Shown piece after piece: positions 43,544 through 52,404 of a DNA stretch of 64,000 nucleotides. The stretch comes from Candidatus Phyllobacterium onerii (lineage in GTDB: Bacteria > Pseudomonadota > Alphaproteobacteria > Rhizobiales > Rhizobiaceae), in assembly GCF_028331445.1 (NCBI RefSeq), contig NZ_JAQMHX010000005.1, forward strand, positions 1-64,000, given 5' to 3'. Position numbers and translations under genes: made by a program. The notes under the pieces were generated by a model that was not told where the DNA came from, searched no databases, and saw nothing but the letters and a program-made list of their open reading frames with translations. Position 1 is the stretch's first letter; each line of letters begins with the position of its first letter.

Positions 43544-44557
43544 ATGAGCGATCGCCAGAACAACGCTGTAAAAGAGGGTACGACTCGCAGGGGCGTGCTC
43601 CTTGGTGCAGGTTCGGTAGCCGCTGCGGTCGGGCTTCATGCGGCCTCTACACAAGCCGCCGAACCCACGGACGCGAAAGGTTCACCGCAAGCGGCCGGCC
43701 AGACTGCCGACAAGGTCGAACTCGTTCACAAACGAGCTACCGTCAATGGAATCAGGTTGCACTATGTAACGGTTGGAACAGGGCCAGTTGTCCTCTGTAT
43801 CCATGGCTGGCCGCAGAGCCACCGGGAATTTCTTCCCATCATGGGAGAGTTTGCCGACAGGTATACGTTCATCGCGCCGGACGTTCGCGGCTATGGAGAC
43901 AGCGACAAGCCCTTTGACGGCTATGAGCCGAAGACGATCGCCAAAGACATGATCGAACTCATGGACTTGGAGAAGGTTCAGAAGTTTCACATTTTGAGCC
44001 ATGATTTGGGGGGCCCGCCTTCAGTTGCGGTTGCCTATTTGGCTTCCGATCGGGCGCTTTCCCTATCGACCATCGAAACTCCCTTCTTTGGGTTGGATTA
44101 CCCAGGTTACGTGTCTCCGGACGTCGCTTATTGGCACCTCAAGATGCACATGAATATGGACATCTCCCGGATGCTCATCGAGGGGCGCGAAGAACAATAC
44201 CTGCGGCATTTCTTCCGTGACTTCGCCTATAACCCGGAGGCCGTCTCTGAAAGTGAGGTTCAGGAGTTTGTCATGCAGATGCGCCAGCCGGGTGCCCTGC
44301 GTGCGAGCTTGAACCACTACGGATACATACCTCAGATGGCCGCACAGACTGGCGAACTCACCAAGAAGAAGTTGACGGTTCCGATGCTCGCCTGGGCAGG
44401 GAGCGCCTCGTTTGGATCACACTGTATCGACAGTGCGAAAGCGATTGCGACCTCGGCCAGGGGCGGTGTCATCGATGAATGCGGTCACTGGGTGTTCGAG
44501 GAGAAAACCCAGTTCATCTGCGATGAACTCGGCGGGTTCTGGGGTTCGCTCAACTAG
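43544..44557 (+). CDS. Tat-exported alpha/beta hydrolase (epoxide hydrolase / haloalkanoate dehalogenase-like)
   Basis: 337 aa. A twin-arginine signal (TTRRGVLLGAGSVAAAVGLHAAS) suggests folded export. The hydrolase core has oxyanion HGWPQSHREF, DVRGYGDSDKP, nucleophile Asp in ILSHDLGGP and catalytic His in DECGHWVFEE. An Asp nucleophile is typical of epoxide hydrolases and dehalogenases rather than of esterases. ATG 43544 follows ATGAGGAG. It is convergent with an AraC gene. The operator-like site at 43330 suggests control by the local TetR or AraC protein. Confidence 0.88.
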   Translation: MSDRQNNAVKEGTTRRGVLLGAGSVAAAVGLHAASTQAAEPTDAKGSPQAAGQTADKVELVHKRATVNGIRLHYVTVGTGPVVLCIHGWPQSHREFLPIMGEFADRYTFIAPDVRGYGDSDKPFDGYEPKTIAKDMIELMDLEKVQKFHILSHDLGGPPSVAVAYLASDRALSLSTIETPFFGLDYPGYVSPDVAYWHLKMHMNMDISRMLIEGREEQYLRHFFRDFAYNPEAVSESEVQEFVMQMRQPGALRASLNHYGYIPQMAAQTGELTKKKLTVPMLAWAGSASFGSHCIDSAKAIATSARGGVIDECGHWVFEEKTQFICDELGGFWGSLN

Positions 44558-44647
44558 GCCTCCAATCACGTCTTGGTGCATTTGGCAAAGTCGGGGGCGG
44601 TGGATGCATCGGAAGTGCAAAGGCGCTTCTGCGTGCAGCAGCTCACG

Positions 44648-45250
44648 TCAGATGGTTTGCTGCCGCCGCCAATTTCCGGGATTGGTGCCGTATATCTGCT
44701 TGAAGACCCTCGAAAAGTGCGCCTGGTCGGCAAAGTTGCAGGCAACTGCAATTTCCGCGATCGACTGGTCGCCCTGAAGCATGTCGAGCGAGCGCCGTGT
44801 GCGGTACTCAAGCAGCCAGCGGTGCGGCGTTCTCCCGGTCGCCCGTTTGAATGCCTTAATAAAGTAGCTGACCGAAAGCCCGCAATGGGCGGCGACTTCG
44901 TTGACGCGCACATCCCGTCCTGAATTGCCGGCAAGGTAGGCGGTCGCACACTTGAGCTGACGTGTCGTCAGTCCGTGTTGCTGCTTTCCGGAATCGGTCA
45001 CACCGCCGTAATGTTCCGATATGTGCGTATGCAAAGCCAGCATGACGTAATCGATGAACAGGCGGTCTGCCGGCTCGCGTCGATCAAGAGCGGGAACCAG
45101 TGCTTCCGCCAACGAACGTACCACGGGATCTTCCACCCCATGCTCGCCTGAAAGACCCTCGAAATTGGCGCTGCTTCCCTTGCGTGCCAGATTCTCGAGG
45201 ATAGACCGCGGGATCTTGAACCGAACGTTGTCAAAGGGCGAATCCTGCAT
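44648..45250 (-). CDS. AraC-family transcriptional regulator
   Basis: 200 aa from ATG 45250, preceded by GGTGGA; the frame is open to 45403, but the Arg/Ser-rich extension looks non-coding. The AraC double HTH is at about 100-198 (YLAGNSGRDVRVNEVAAHCGLSVSYFIKAFKRATGRTPHRWLLEYRTRRSL and QSIAEIAVACNFADQAHFSRVFKQIYGTNPGNWRRQ). The N-terminus is helical with no cupin. It is convergent with the hydrolase gene (90-nt gap). It is not closely related to the two AraC copies at 19.4 and 32.9 kb. Confidence 0.9.
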   Translation of the reverse strand: MQDSPFDNVRFKIPRSILENLARKGSSANFEGLSGEHGVEDPVVRSLAEALVPALDRREPADRLFIDYVMLALHTHISEHYGGVTDSGKQQHGLTTRQLKCATAYLAGNSGRDVRVNEVAAHCGLSVSYFIKAFKRATGRTPHRWLLEYRTRRSLDMLQGDQSIAEIAVACNFADQAHFSRVFKQIYGTNPGNWRRQQTI

Positions 45251-45526
45251 ATGACATCCACCCCCGATCAGGAAGGATTGCGATAAAGAGCCGCCCTGTA
45301 GCCGGCGTTTCTTCGGCCGGCACGCTCCGTCGCTGCTACTGCTTCGCGACCGTCGCGATATTCGCTTGTGTGGCCATTGATGATCATGGATTATACCTCT
45401 CACGGCTCCCCGCCTAACGAGGGAATTCGAAGCTTGTGTTCAATTCAGGTGGTCGGATGGAGGCCTTGACTGAGTGCGCAGCTTAAGCAGCTCGGCCTCT
45501 CTATAAAGATAGCTCGGTTATCCCGC

Positions 45527-46111
45527 TCAAGACTGCGGCCAAGCCATCATCGAAAATGTCACGAACTTATGGAGCTCGGTGCGGGAGACGCCGCCCTTGG
45601 CCTGAACCGCCATTCCCTGCACGAGCGTAACGACGTACGCGGCAGCATCGTCGGGCGTTGCATCGGGAAGCATCGGGCCGTCGAACTCGGTCCGTTGAAA
45701 GGCCTTCGCGAGCTTTCTCTGCAGATTGAACCGACTTTCGACGAGAGCCTGCTGAATGTCCTCGCCATCGCTCGAGCATGCGAGCGCGGCGTTTGTTTCG
45801 AAGCAGCCCCAGGGGTAAGCACCTTCCGTATGCAGATCGGCCTGTCCGCGCAGGTATGCTTCCGCAATTGCTCGCGGCGTTGACTGTGCCAAAGCGACAT
45901 CGATGAACCCGAGGTAATCCTTCTGGTAAACTGCATTCACTCTCCAGAACAGCTCTTGCTTGCTGGTGAACGCCTTGTAGATGCTGGATTTTTTCAGTCC
46001 AGTCGCCTCCATGAGGTCGTAGACTGACGCTCCTTCGTAACCTTTTTGCCAAAAGACTTTCATGGCCTTCTCGAGTACCTCGTGCTCGTCGAATTCCCTC
46101 GGTCTTGCCAT
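45527..46111 (-). CDS. TetR/AcrR-family repressor
   Basis: 194 aa from ATG 46111 (MARPREFD, GAGG upstream). The N-terminal HTH reads VLEKAMKVFWQKGYEGASVYDLMEATGLKKSSIYKAFTSKQELF. The C-terminal ligand domain has ...GCFETNAALACSSDGEDIQQ... and resembles the TetR group that guards oxidoreductase and efflux genes. It is downstream of, and on the same strand as, the MFS and HbpS-like genes, so it probably represses them. The palindromes at 47882, 43330 and 42765 are candidate binding sites. Confidence 0.9.
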   Translation of the reverse strand: MARPREFDEHEVLEKAMKVFWQKGYEGASVYDLMEATGLKKSSIYKAFTSKQELFWRVNAVYQKDYLGFIDVALAQSTPRAIAEAYLRGQADLHTEGAYPWGCFETNAALACSSDGEDIQQALVESRFNLQRKLAKAFQRTEFDGPMLPDATPDDAAAYVVTLVQGMAVQAKGGVSRTELHKFVTFSMMAWPQS

Positions 46112-46255
46112 TCCAATCCTCACTTTCTTGAAAAAATGTAAGGCTGCAACGACTCAAATACAAGACAAAGGGAGGCACGCTTCGACTGGTTGCGCTGGAT
46201 GTCATGCCGTGCCTCGACACCCTGTTCATTCTGCTGCGCTAACTGGCGCATTCTC

Positions 46256-47404
46256 TTACACACGACAGCCAAATATGGCGATTGCCAGAGCAACCAGCGC
46301 CATGACTATCGCCGCATATGGCGTAGCGATGAGACCCGGGCCCGCAAGCAACTGGCCGCCGATAAAGGATCCGCCGGAAATGCCGAGGTTAAACGCCGCG
46401 ATATTCATCCCCGAGGCGGTCGGTACGGCATCTGGAGCTATGATGCGGGCGACCTTCACGACCCCGTCCTGCATGATCGGGGGAATTGCGAAAGCGAACA
46501 TGCCCCAGATTGCGATCACGGTGAGAACGGCCATCTCGTTGTAGACGGCACTGGCAAAGGCCGCGAAGCAGGCGATCAATCCGAACAGCGTGATCACGAT
46601 CGCTCGTTTGGTGCTGGTAGTGTCGCTGAGCCGCCCTCCGGCGTAGTTGCCGACAACGGTAGCACCGCCAAAGAGCATGAGGGCGATGTTTACCGTGCCG
46701 TATCCTACTTTGGTAAGTCCCATGAGGATGGGAGCCAGGAACGTGAATATGACGAACGTTCCTCCGAAGGCGACGGCTGTGAGCAGGTACATGACGACGA
46801 GTTGCCTGTTGGCGAGCAGGCGCATCTGAGCAGCGAAGCCCGGTGATGCCGAATGCGGAATCGACCGCGGCAGAAAGAGCAGCAGGGCTACAAGCGCGAG
46901 AGTTCCGAGAACGGTTACAAGCAGGAACGGCGTCCGCCAGCCCGCGTTCTGACCAATCCATGATCCAAGGGGTACACCGACAACCATGGCGATGGTCAAT
47001 CCGCCCATCATCATCGCGACCGCAGAGCCAGACTTTTCCTTAGGCACCAACGTCGTCGCGACTGCAGCGCCGATGCCGAAGAAGACACCGTGCGAAACCG
47101 CCATGACGATGCGCGCTGCCAATAACGACCAGTAATTGGGAGCGAGGGCCGCCGCGAGATTGCAGGCAGTGAAGAGGGTCATCAATCCGAGGATGAGTGG
47201 TCGGCGCGGAAATTTTCCGGTCAGTGCAGAGAAAATAGGCGTGCCGAGGGTGATGGCTAGCGCGTACCAACTGACGAGCAACCCGGCCGCTGGCAATGAG
47301 ACGGCGAGATTGTCTGCAATCTCCGGGATCAGGCCGACGATGACGAATTCAGTCGTGCCGATTGCAAAGGTAGCGGCGGCAAGGGCGTACAGGGCGAGCG
47401 GCAT
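46256..47404 (-). CDS. MFS transporter, DHA1-type (arabinose efflux-like)
   Basis: 382 aa with twelve hydrophobic segments. It begins MPLALYALAAATFAIGTTEFVIVGLIPEIADNL and has the RARIVMAVSHGVFFGIGAAVATTLVP and GGRLSDTTSTKRAIV motifs, typical of AraJ/NepI-like DHA1 exporters. It lies 9 nt after the HbpS-like gene and 144 nt before tetR, all on the minus strand, so a regulated efflux operon is likely. The substrate is unknown. Confidence 0.92.
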   Translation of the reverse strand: MPLALYALAAATFAIGTTEFVIVGLIPEIADNLAVSLPAAGLLVSWYALAITLGTPIFSALTGKFPRRPLILGLMTLFTACNLAAALAPNYWSLLAARIVMAVSHGVFFGIGAAVATTLVPKEKSGSAVAMMMGGLTIAMVVGVPLGSWIGQNAGWRTPFLLVTVLGTLALVALLLFLPRSIPHSASPGFAAQMRLLANRQLVVMYLLTAVAFGGTFVIFTFLAPILMGLTKVGYGTVNIALMLFGGATVVGNYAGGRLSDTTSTKRAIVITLFGLIACFAAFASAVYNEMAVLTVIAIWGMFAFAIPPIMQDGVVKVARIIAPDAVPTASGMNIAAFNLGISGGSFIGGQLLAGPGLIATPYAAIVMALVALAIAIFGCRV

Positions 47405-47413
47405 GCTGCCCTC

Positions 47414-47812
47414 CTATGTCAATGCTGCGGCGGCGGCTTGGGCGACAAATTCGTCGTCTTCGACGGTTCCCCCGGAAACGCCCACAGCCCCGATCATCTT
47501 GCCCGTATCATCCTTGAGGAGCACCCCTCCGCCGAAGGCGATAAGACCGCCGTTACTGTTTTCAAGGGTGTAGGCCGCTGACCCCGGCCTTAAGATCGGA
47601 CCAAGTGCCGCCGTGTCCGTAGCGAACAGAGCAGCAGTCCTCGCTTTGCGGTGAGCGACGTCGATCGACGCGATGAATGTGCCATCCATTCTTGCGAAGG
47701 CAACGAGATGAGCGCCACTATCTACAATGCTGATACTCATTGGCGGAAGACTGTGCTCCGAGACTGCTGCCTTCGCGGCGGCAACCACTGTTTCTGCGGT
47801 CGTGAGTATCAT
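47414..47812 (-). CDS. GlcG/HbpS-family (DUF336) protein
   Basis: 132 aa from ATG 47812. The GlcG/HbpS fold is clear: TTAETVVAAAKAAVSEHSLPPMSISIVDSGAHLVAFARMDG and SIDVAHRKARTAALF...NGGLIAFGGGVLLKDDTGKMIGAVGVSGGTVEDDE. HbpS of Streptomyces binds haem and senses redox stress; GlcG-type members have no settled role. It is the first gene of the hbpS-MFS-tetR unit, with an operator-like palindrome about 70 nt upstream. Confidence 0.88.
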   Translation of the reverse strand: MILTTAETVVAAAKAAVSEHSLPPMSISIVDSGAHLVAFARMDGTFIASIDVAHRKARTAALFATDTAALGPILRPGSAAYTLENSNGGLIAFGGGVLLKDDTGKMIGAVGVSGGTVEDDEFVAQAAAAALT

Positions 47813-47881
47813 TGTCACTTCGTTCTCCTGTCGGTGAAGCGGCGGAGACCGCAAGCAAATTTAGGCTACGAAAACAGTTAT

Positions 47882-47895
47882 GGACCATTCGGTCC
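47882..47895. promoter_or_regulatory. Operator-like palindrome, site 3
   Basis: GGACC-ATTC-GGTCC, reverse GGACCGAATGGTCC, lies upstream of the HbpS-MFS-TetR unit. It is nearly the same as the sites at 42765 and 43330 and is a typical size for a TetR operator. Confidence 0.55.
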
Positions 47896-48185
47896 TTTAT
47901 GGCAAGTGTTTGCCACGCAAATGCAATCGGAATACCCGTGCTGGGCTAAAGACACTCCCATCGTACCCGGCTCGGCTAGCGTCGTCGGCGATCGGGCGGC
48001 CATAATCCTCGCCCACTCTCAAACACTATTCTTTCTCAAGCTATGCTGGAATTCTTGTTCGAACAGCGCACTTTTGGAACGCGTGCACCTTAGTTTCACA
48101 CGCTGGCTCACAGGAGTTCGACCGCAGCCAGATTTACGGGAAAATCGCGTGGTGGAACTTCGGGGGTAACTGGCAGTTAGCAGGA

Positions 48186-48533
48186 ATGCACGATGTCCAT
48201 TTCAACGAGGTCATTATTGCCGCGGCTGGTCGGCACTGGGTAGTCAGTTCGGTGGCACAAGCTGCGGAGCACCTTTCAGGTGGATGGCCGATCGAAGATG
48301 CTCCCAAGCTCGTTGCGGCGCGTCAGGCGTGCATCAGAGCCATGGAAGGAAAATTGGGCGGCCAAGAAGCCAGACTTGCATTCGTTGAGGCCGCCACCGA
48401 AGCGGGAGTACTCGTAGCGTCGCAATGCCGCCGCCGCACGCGAGGAGGAAAGCCTGTCAATATATGGCGAAAGAGGCGCGCAAGGAATGTGGAACAGGTC
48501 GGTGACGATCTGCGACAGGAGGGAACGGACTTC
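48186..48533 (+). CDS. DUF982 domain reading frame running into nadE
   Basis: Residues 4-80 ([32 protein letters not shown]...[34 protein letters not shown]) are a complete DUF982 domain, a small rhizobial family of unknown function, normally a free-standing protein of about 80-90 aa. Here no stop follows. The frame passes through an Arg-rich linker (about 35 codons) straight into the NadE frame at 48534. Either a stop was lost, giving a fusion, or the linker is decayed DNA that happens to be open. The 330 bp upstream (47855-48185) hold only the palindrome and no gene. Confidence 0.6.
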
Positions 48534-49371
48534 ATGGACGACGAACAACGCGAAATCATACGAACGCTCGGAGTTGCACCCAACTTTGATCCTGCCGCCG
48601 AGATCGAAAGGCGGACCGAATTTCTCGCTGGGTATTTGTCTTCATCCAGATTGAATACCTACGTGCTCGGCATCAGCGGAGGTGTCGATTCACTCCTTGC
48701 AGGTCTGCTTGCCCAGCGTGCCGTAGTGGAATTTCGCAAAAGCGGAAACGACGCCCAGTTCATCGCTGTGCGTCTGCCGTATGGCCTGCAGGCAGATGAG
48801 GAGGAGGCAACTATGGCTGTCACGACCATCGCACCCGACCGGATTCTGACAATCAACATCAAGCCGGCCGTCGACGCGATGATAATGGCGCTGAAGCGGG
48901 GTGATCTCGCGTTCCGCGACGAGGCCCATGAGGATTTCGTACTCGGCAACATAAAGGCCAGGGAACGCATGATCGCCCAGTACGCAATTGCTGGGGCTCA
49001 CCACGGCCTCGTCATCGGCACGGATCATGCGGCAGAGGCAGTCATGGGCTTCTTCACCAAGCATGGCGACGGAGCGGCCGACATCCTGCCGCTGTCCGGA
49101 TTGATCAAACGGCGCATTCGCGCCATGGCTGCAACGCTGGGCGCTCCGGATCACTTGGTTACCAAGGTCCCGACAGCCGACCTTGAGTCTCTCGTGCCAC
49201 AGCGTCCCGATGAAGATGCCTATGGGGTCACCTACGACCAGAATCGATGACTTCCTGGAAGGGAAGCTGATCGAGGAGAGTGCCAGGGACATCATTGTTC
49301 GCGCCTATAAAGCCACGCAACACAAACGCGCCCTGCCTGTAAGTCCCGACTCATCAATGCTGGACAGGTGA
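48534..49371 (+). pseudogene. nadE: NH3-dependent NAD synthetase, frameshifted near the 3' end
   Basis: From ATG 48534, with its own AGGAGG about 11 nt upstream, the protein follows Nad[32 protein letters not shown] (PP-loop ATP pyrophosphatase motif SGGVDS), [52 protein letters not shown] and [24 protein letters not shown]. The expected continuation (IDDFLEGK...RDIIVRAYKATQHKRALP) is in the next frame, ending at TGA 49369-49371, while the original frame stops at 49250. A single extra A in GACCAGAATCGA (about 49242) explains this. About 35 C-terminal residues are lost unless this is a sequencing error. An intact nadE is expected elsewhere in the genome. Confidence 0.8.
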
Positions 49372-50154
49372 TTTGAGGGTGGAAGATACGTTCCAAAGCG
49401 CGGCACGCACGAACCGAATTGTCATGGGAGGAAGGGGAGCCACCGCCAGCCATTAAGCGAAGGTTCCGTGAACAGGTGAGACCCGGCGCGGGGTTGCAAT
49501 GGGCGGTGACACGCCGGGCCTCGCGTCGGGGAGATGTGGGACTTTCCGACGGGAAACAAACCTGCTCTCAAGGTGGATTGTTCCGGAGTAAATCTTATGG
49601 ACTAGGTGAGGCCCGACGCCCTCCTTGGGCTCGGAATGATCGATGCCGGGACCTCTGTCGAACTGTCCGCACTGCAACTACGAGATCACGACTTGAACGC
49701 AAAACGCCCCCAAAGGAAAACAAGGACTAAAATGGCCGCAGACACGACTATCCTCCAGTCAGCCGCCAGGAGCGTCGAAATCATAATCATCAACGTGATC
49801 TCAATTCATTCGTCAACCAGCTTAACGCAACCGACGTTTGCAAGTTCCCGTCGCGGCGAACTGCTGGCAGTGGCGCGCGGCTCCGCAACCCATTTCCATG
49901 GAAACCGCAAACTGCCAGTGACGACGTGATTTAAGAAGTTGTCGGCAGACCGTTACTACTCTGGTGCAAACGGCTGACACGATGGTAGGCGAACGGATGT
50001 TCATTCAACACCCGGTTGAAGGAGAGGATCCTATCCTTCCAACAACTCAACTTTCGCAAAAGAGTACTCATTTTTTTGTGGCCGGATAAGGATCAAAAAG
50101 CTTCTGTCGACGTTGCGGACCAGTAATTCAGTTCAAGATCGCCTGGGAGGTCTG
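49372..50154. other. About 780 bp without a convincing gene
   Basis: Short frames only. A tiny + frame at 49642-49698 reads MPGPLSNCPHCNYEITT, a zinc-ribbon-like end that may be a relic. The last 150 bp before the PQQ dehydrogenase start are AT-richer and probably contain its promoter. Confidence 0.4.
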
Positions 50155-51960
50155 ATGTATTCCCGACTGCACACTCTTCTTTTGTCCGTTTCCGTTTTAT
50201 GTCTAGCGCTGCCTTCCCATGGAGTGGCGCAAACCAAGGGTACAGTCGGAGAGTCCTCCGACGTCGTTGTCCAAGGCTCGATCCTCGAACCGGAAAAGCT
50301 CCAGGTCAAGGACGACGCCAGGCTGACAACCCTCATCAAGCGGCCCGAAGGATTCAAGGTCGACGTTTTCGCCCGCGACCTGATCAACCCCCGGATGCTT
50401 GCCGTTTCGGACAAGGGTGTTGTTTATGCGACCAGGCGTAGCGTCGGCGATGTGATTATGCTCAAGGATGACAATGGCGATGGCAAGGCTGATGACGTCC
50501 AGATGGTGGCCAGCCGCCCCGGCATGCACGGCATTGCTTTTGACGGCAAGACGGTTTTCCTCGTCGCGGTGAACGATGTCTTCACGGCTGAGGTGAACGA
50601 CGACGGGACATTTGGTCCTCTCAAGCGCATTATCAACGACCTGCCCGACGCGGGGCAGCACGCCAACCGAACCATCGCCGTCGGACCTGACGGAATGCTC
50701 TATATCACCGTGGGCAGCACCTGCAACGAATGCCAGGAGAGCAATCCGGAAAACGCAACGATCCTCCGCGCCAAGAAGGACGGCAGCAGCCGGACGATTT
50801 TTGCCAGCGGCCTGCGCAACACCATCGGCTTCGATTGGGAGCCGACGACCGGAGCTCTCTACGGCCTCGATCACGGGATCGATTGGCTCGGCGACGAGGT
50901 TCAGGTCGAAGAGGTCAACCGCATCGAGCAAGGAAAGCGGTATGGCTGGCCGTACGTCTTCGGCATGAGTGATATCAATCCCCATATCAACACGCCGGAA
51001 GGGATGTCGCTCCACCAGTGGGCAAAGCTGTCGACGGAACCCGTGCTTGGCTACACCGCCCACAGTGCGCCCATGCAGATGGCGTTCTACGACGGCAACG
51101 CCTTTCCCGCAGACTACAGGGGCGACGCCTTCGTCGCCATGCGCGGTTCATGGAATCGCCGTCCGCCGAGCGGTTATGAAGTAGTGCGGATCAATTTTGA
51201 AAACGGCAAACCTGTCGGCTTCGAGAAATTTCTGGAAGGATTTCTTCTCAAGCAGGAAAACGGCAAATACGGCTTCCTCGGCCGCTTGACAGGTGTTGCT
51301 GTCGGCAAGGACGGATCTATTTACGTCGCGGACGATTCCAACGGCGTCGTCTACAGGGTTTCGTACGACGGCACGGCTTCTGCCCCAGCCGGGCCGGGGG
51401 CCGTTCCAAATGTGGTCGCCGAAATGCCCGTGTCGAAAATTGCCGTCGATCTTGTCGATGCGAAAACGACGGAGCCGATCAAGGTGTCCTCCAGCTTCGA
51501 CAGTGATCAGGCCGTGCCCCTCCCACATGCGGCGGACGGCGACAATGCCTCGCCGAGGCTCAGCTGGAGCGGCGCTCCGGAAGGCACACAGTCATTCGTC
51601 ATCATTGCCGACGATCCTGATGCGGCAGAACCGAAGCCCTTCGTCCACTGGCTCGCATATGACGTGCCGGGCACCACCACTGAGCTGCGCGAGGGACTTC
51701 CAACCGAGCCCGTGCTCTTGGATCCGAACGGCATGAAGCAGGGCGCGAACTCGTCCGGTTCGCATGGATATACCGGGCCCAAGCCACCTTTAGGCGATCC
51801 TGCCCACCATTACCATTTCCAGATATTCGCTCTCGACGTTCCCACCCTCGGACTTGAGCCCGGTGCCAAACGGGACGCCGTTTTGCAGGCGATGGAGGGC
51901 CATGTGTTGGCTGAAGGCCAGATTGTGGGTACGTATGAAAGGAAGACCGCGAGCAAATAA
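50155..51960 (+). CDS. PQQ-type sugar dehydrogenase fused to a YbhB/YbcL (PEBP) domain
   Basis: 601 aa from ATG 50155 (GGGAGG upstream). Signal peptide MYSRLHTLLLSVSVLCLALPSHGVAQ. Residues about 50-430 are a six-bladed L-sorbosone/soluble-glucose-dehydrogenase-like propeller (FKVDVFARDLINPRMLAVSDKGVVYATRR, GQHANRTIAVGPDGMLYITVGSTCNEC, FASGLRNTIGFDWEP..LYGLDHGIDWLGDE, YGWPYVFG, GYTAHSAPMQMAFYDG, MRGSWNR). Residues about 445-598 are a Raf-kinase-inhibitor-like PEBP domain (IKVSSSFDSDQAVPLPHAADGDNASPRLSWSG, FVIIADDPDA..PFVHWLAYDVP, GYTGPKPPLGDPAHHYHFQIFALD). Each is normally a separate protein. It is probably a periplasmic sugar or alcohol oxidase passing electrons to a cytochrome. Confidence 0.9.
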   Translation: MYSRLHTLLLSVSVLCLALPSHGVAQTKGTVGESSDVVVQGSILEPEKLQVKDDARLTTLIKRPEGFKVDVFARDLINPRMLAVSDKGVVYATRRSVGDVIMLKDDNGDGKADDVQMVASRPGMHGIAFDGKTVFLVAVNDVFTAEVNDDGTFGPLKRIINDLPDAGQHANRTIAVGPDGMLYITVGSTCNECQESNPENATILRAKKDGSSRTIFASGLRNTIGFDWEPTTGALYGLDHGIDWLGDEVQVEEVNRIEQGKRYGWPYVFGMSDINPHINTPEGMSLHQWAKLSTEPVLGYTAHSAPMQMAFYDGNAFPADYRGDAFVAMRGSWNRRPPSGYEVVRINFENGKPVGFEKFLEGFLLKQENGKYGFLGRLTGVAVGKDGSIYVADDSNGVVYRVSYDGTASAPAGPGAVPNVVAEMPVSKIAVDLVDAKTTEPIKVSSSFDSDQAVPLPHAADGDNASPRLSWSGAPEGTQSFVIIADDPDAAEPKPFVHWLAYDVPGTTTELREGLPTEPVLLDPNGMKQGANSSGSHGYTGPKPPLGDPAHHYHFQIFALDVPTLGLEPGAKRDAVLQAMEGHVLAEGQIVGTYERKTASK

Positions 51961-52018
51961 GCGGCCAGGGAAGGGGAGACGCTACCAGCCTTCGTCGGGA
52001 ACATGGACCGGGAGTCCT

Positions 52019-52064
52019 TTACCGCATTGCGCCCATGTCAGTTACCGCATTGCGCCCATGTCAG
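52019..52064. repeat. 23-bp perfect tandem duplication
   Basis: Two identical adjacent copies of a 23-nt unit starting TTACCGCATTGCGCCCATG (52019-52041, 52042-52064). It covers the last codons and stop of the GFA-like pseudogene. Confidence 0.9.
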
Positions 52065-52404
52065 TCTGCTTTCTTCGTGATAGTTGTATGTCGGCGGCGT
52101 TTGTTCGGGGGTGTCGAATGTTCCGGCATAGAAGGCGACTTCATGTGAGGCTGACGTATACTGCAAGGTGATGGGCGTGCCGCAATCCGCGCAGAAACTG
52201 CGGGAAGCAATCGGCGACGAGGCTGATGTCGGCTGCGACGGGCCCGTCCAGCCGACATCAGCCTCGTCGACCCAACTCAGTACGGCGAAAGGCCCCGCCC
52301 GTCGCCCGGCGGCACATGTCGCAATGGCAAAGATGCGTGCGTTTAATTCGCTCCAATTGAAATCGTATGTTGCCGCAAAGACATCCGCCCGCGATTTCTG
52401 CCAC
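52038..52404 (-). pseudogene. Broken GFA-family (glutathione-dependent formaldehyde-activating enzyme-like) gene
   Basis: From GTG 52404 (AAAGGAG upstream) the frame reads VAEIAGGCLCGNIRFQLERIKRTHLCHCDMCRRATGG, the Zn-binding N-terminus of the GFA/CENP-V fold (CLCG, CHCxxC). Then the frame changes: SWVDEADVGWTGPVAADISLVADCF lies in a second frame, and DCGTPITLQYTSASHEVAFYAGTFDTPEQTPPTYNYHEESRLTW to TGA 52038 in a third. The middle contains a near-perfect 53-bp inverted repeat (52216-52268), an inverted duplication that itself would shift the frame. The gene is non-functional. Confidence 0.75.
52216..52268. repeat. Near-perfect 53-bp palindrome
   Basis: Two 20-nt arms (52216-52235 GACGAGGCTGATGTCGGCTG and its exact complement 52249-52268) flank a 13-nt centre that itself contains the 12-bp palindrome GACGGGCCCGTC. 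Apart from one extra C at 52236 the whole is a perfect palindrome. It lies inside the GFA-like pseudogene. Confidence 0.92.

Noticed and set aside
43378-43917. Plus-strand frame overlapping the alpha/beta hydrolase gene
   Set aside because: Shifted-frame shadow of the hydrolase, rich in Arg and Ser.
49419-49730. Plus-strand frame of 103 codons
   Set aside because: Arg-rich, no start signal, not domain-like; only a tiny zinc-ribbon-like end in another frame is of any note.
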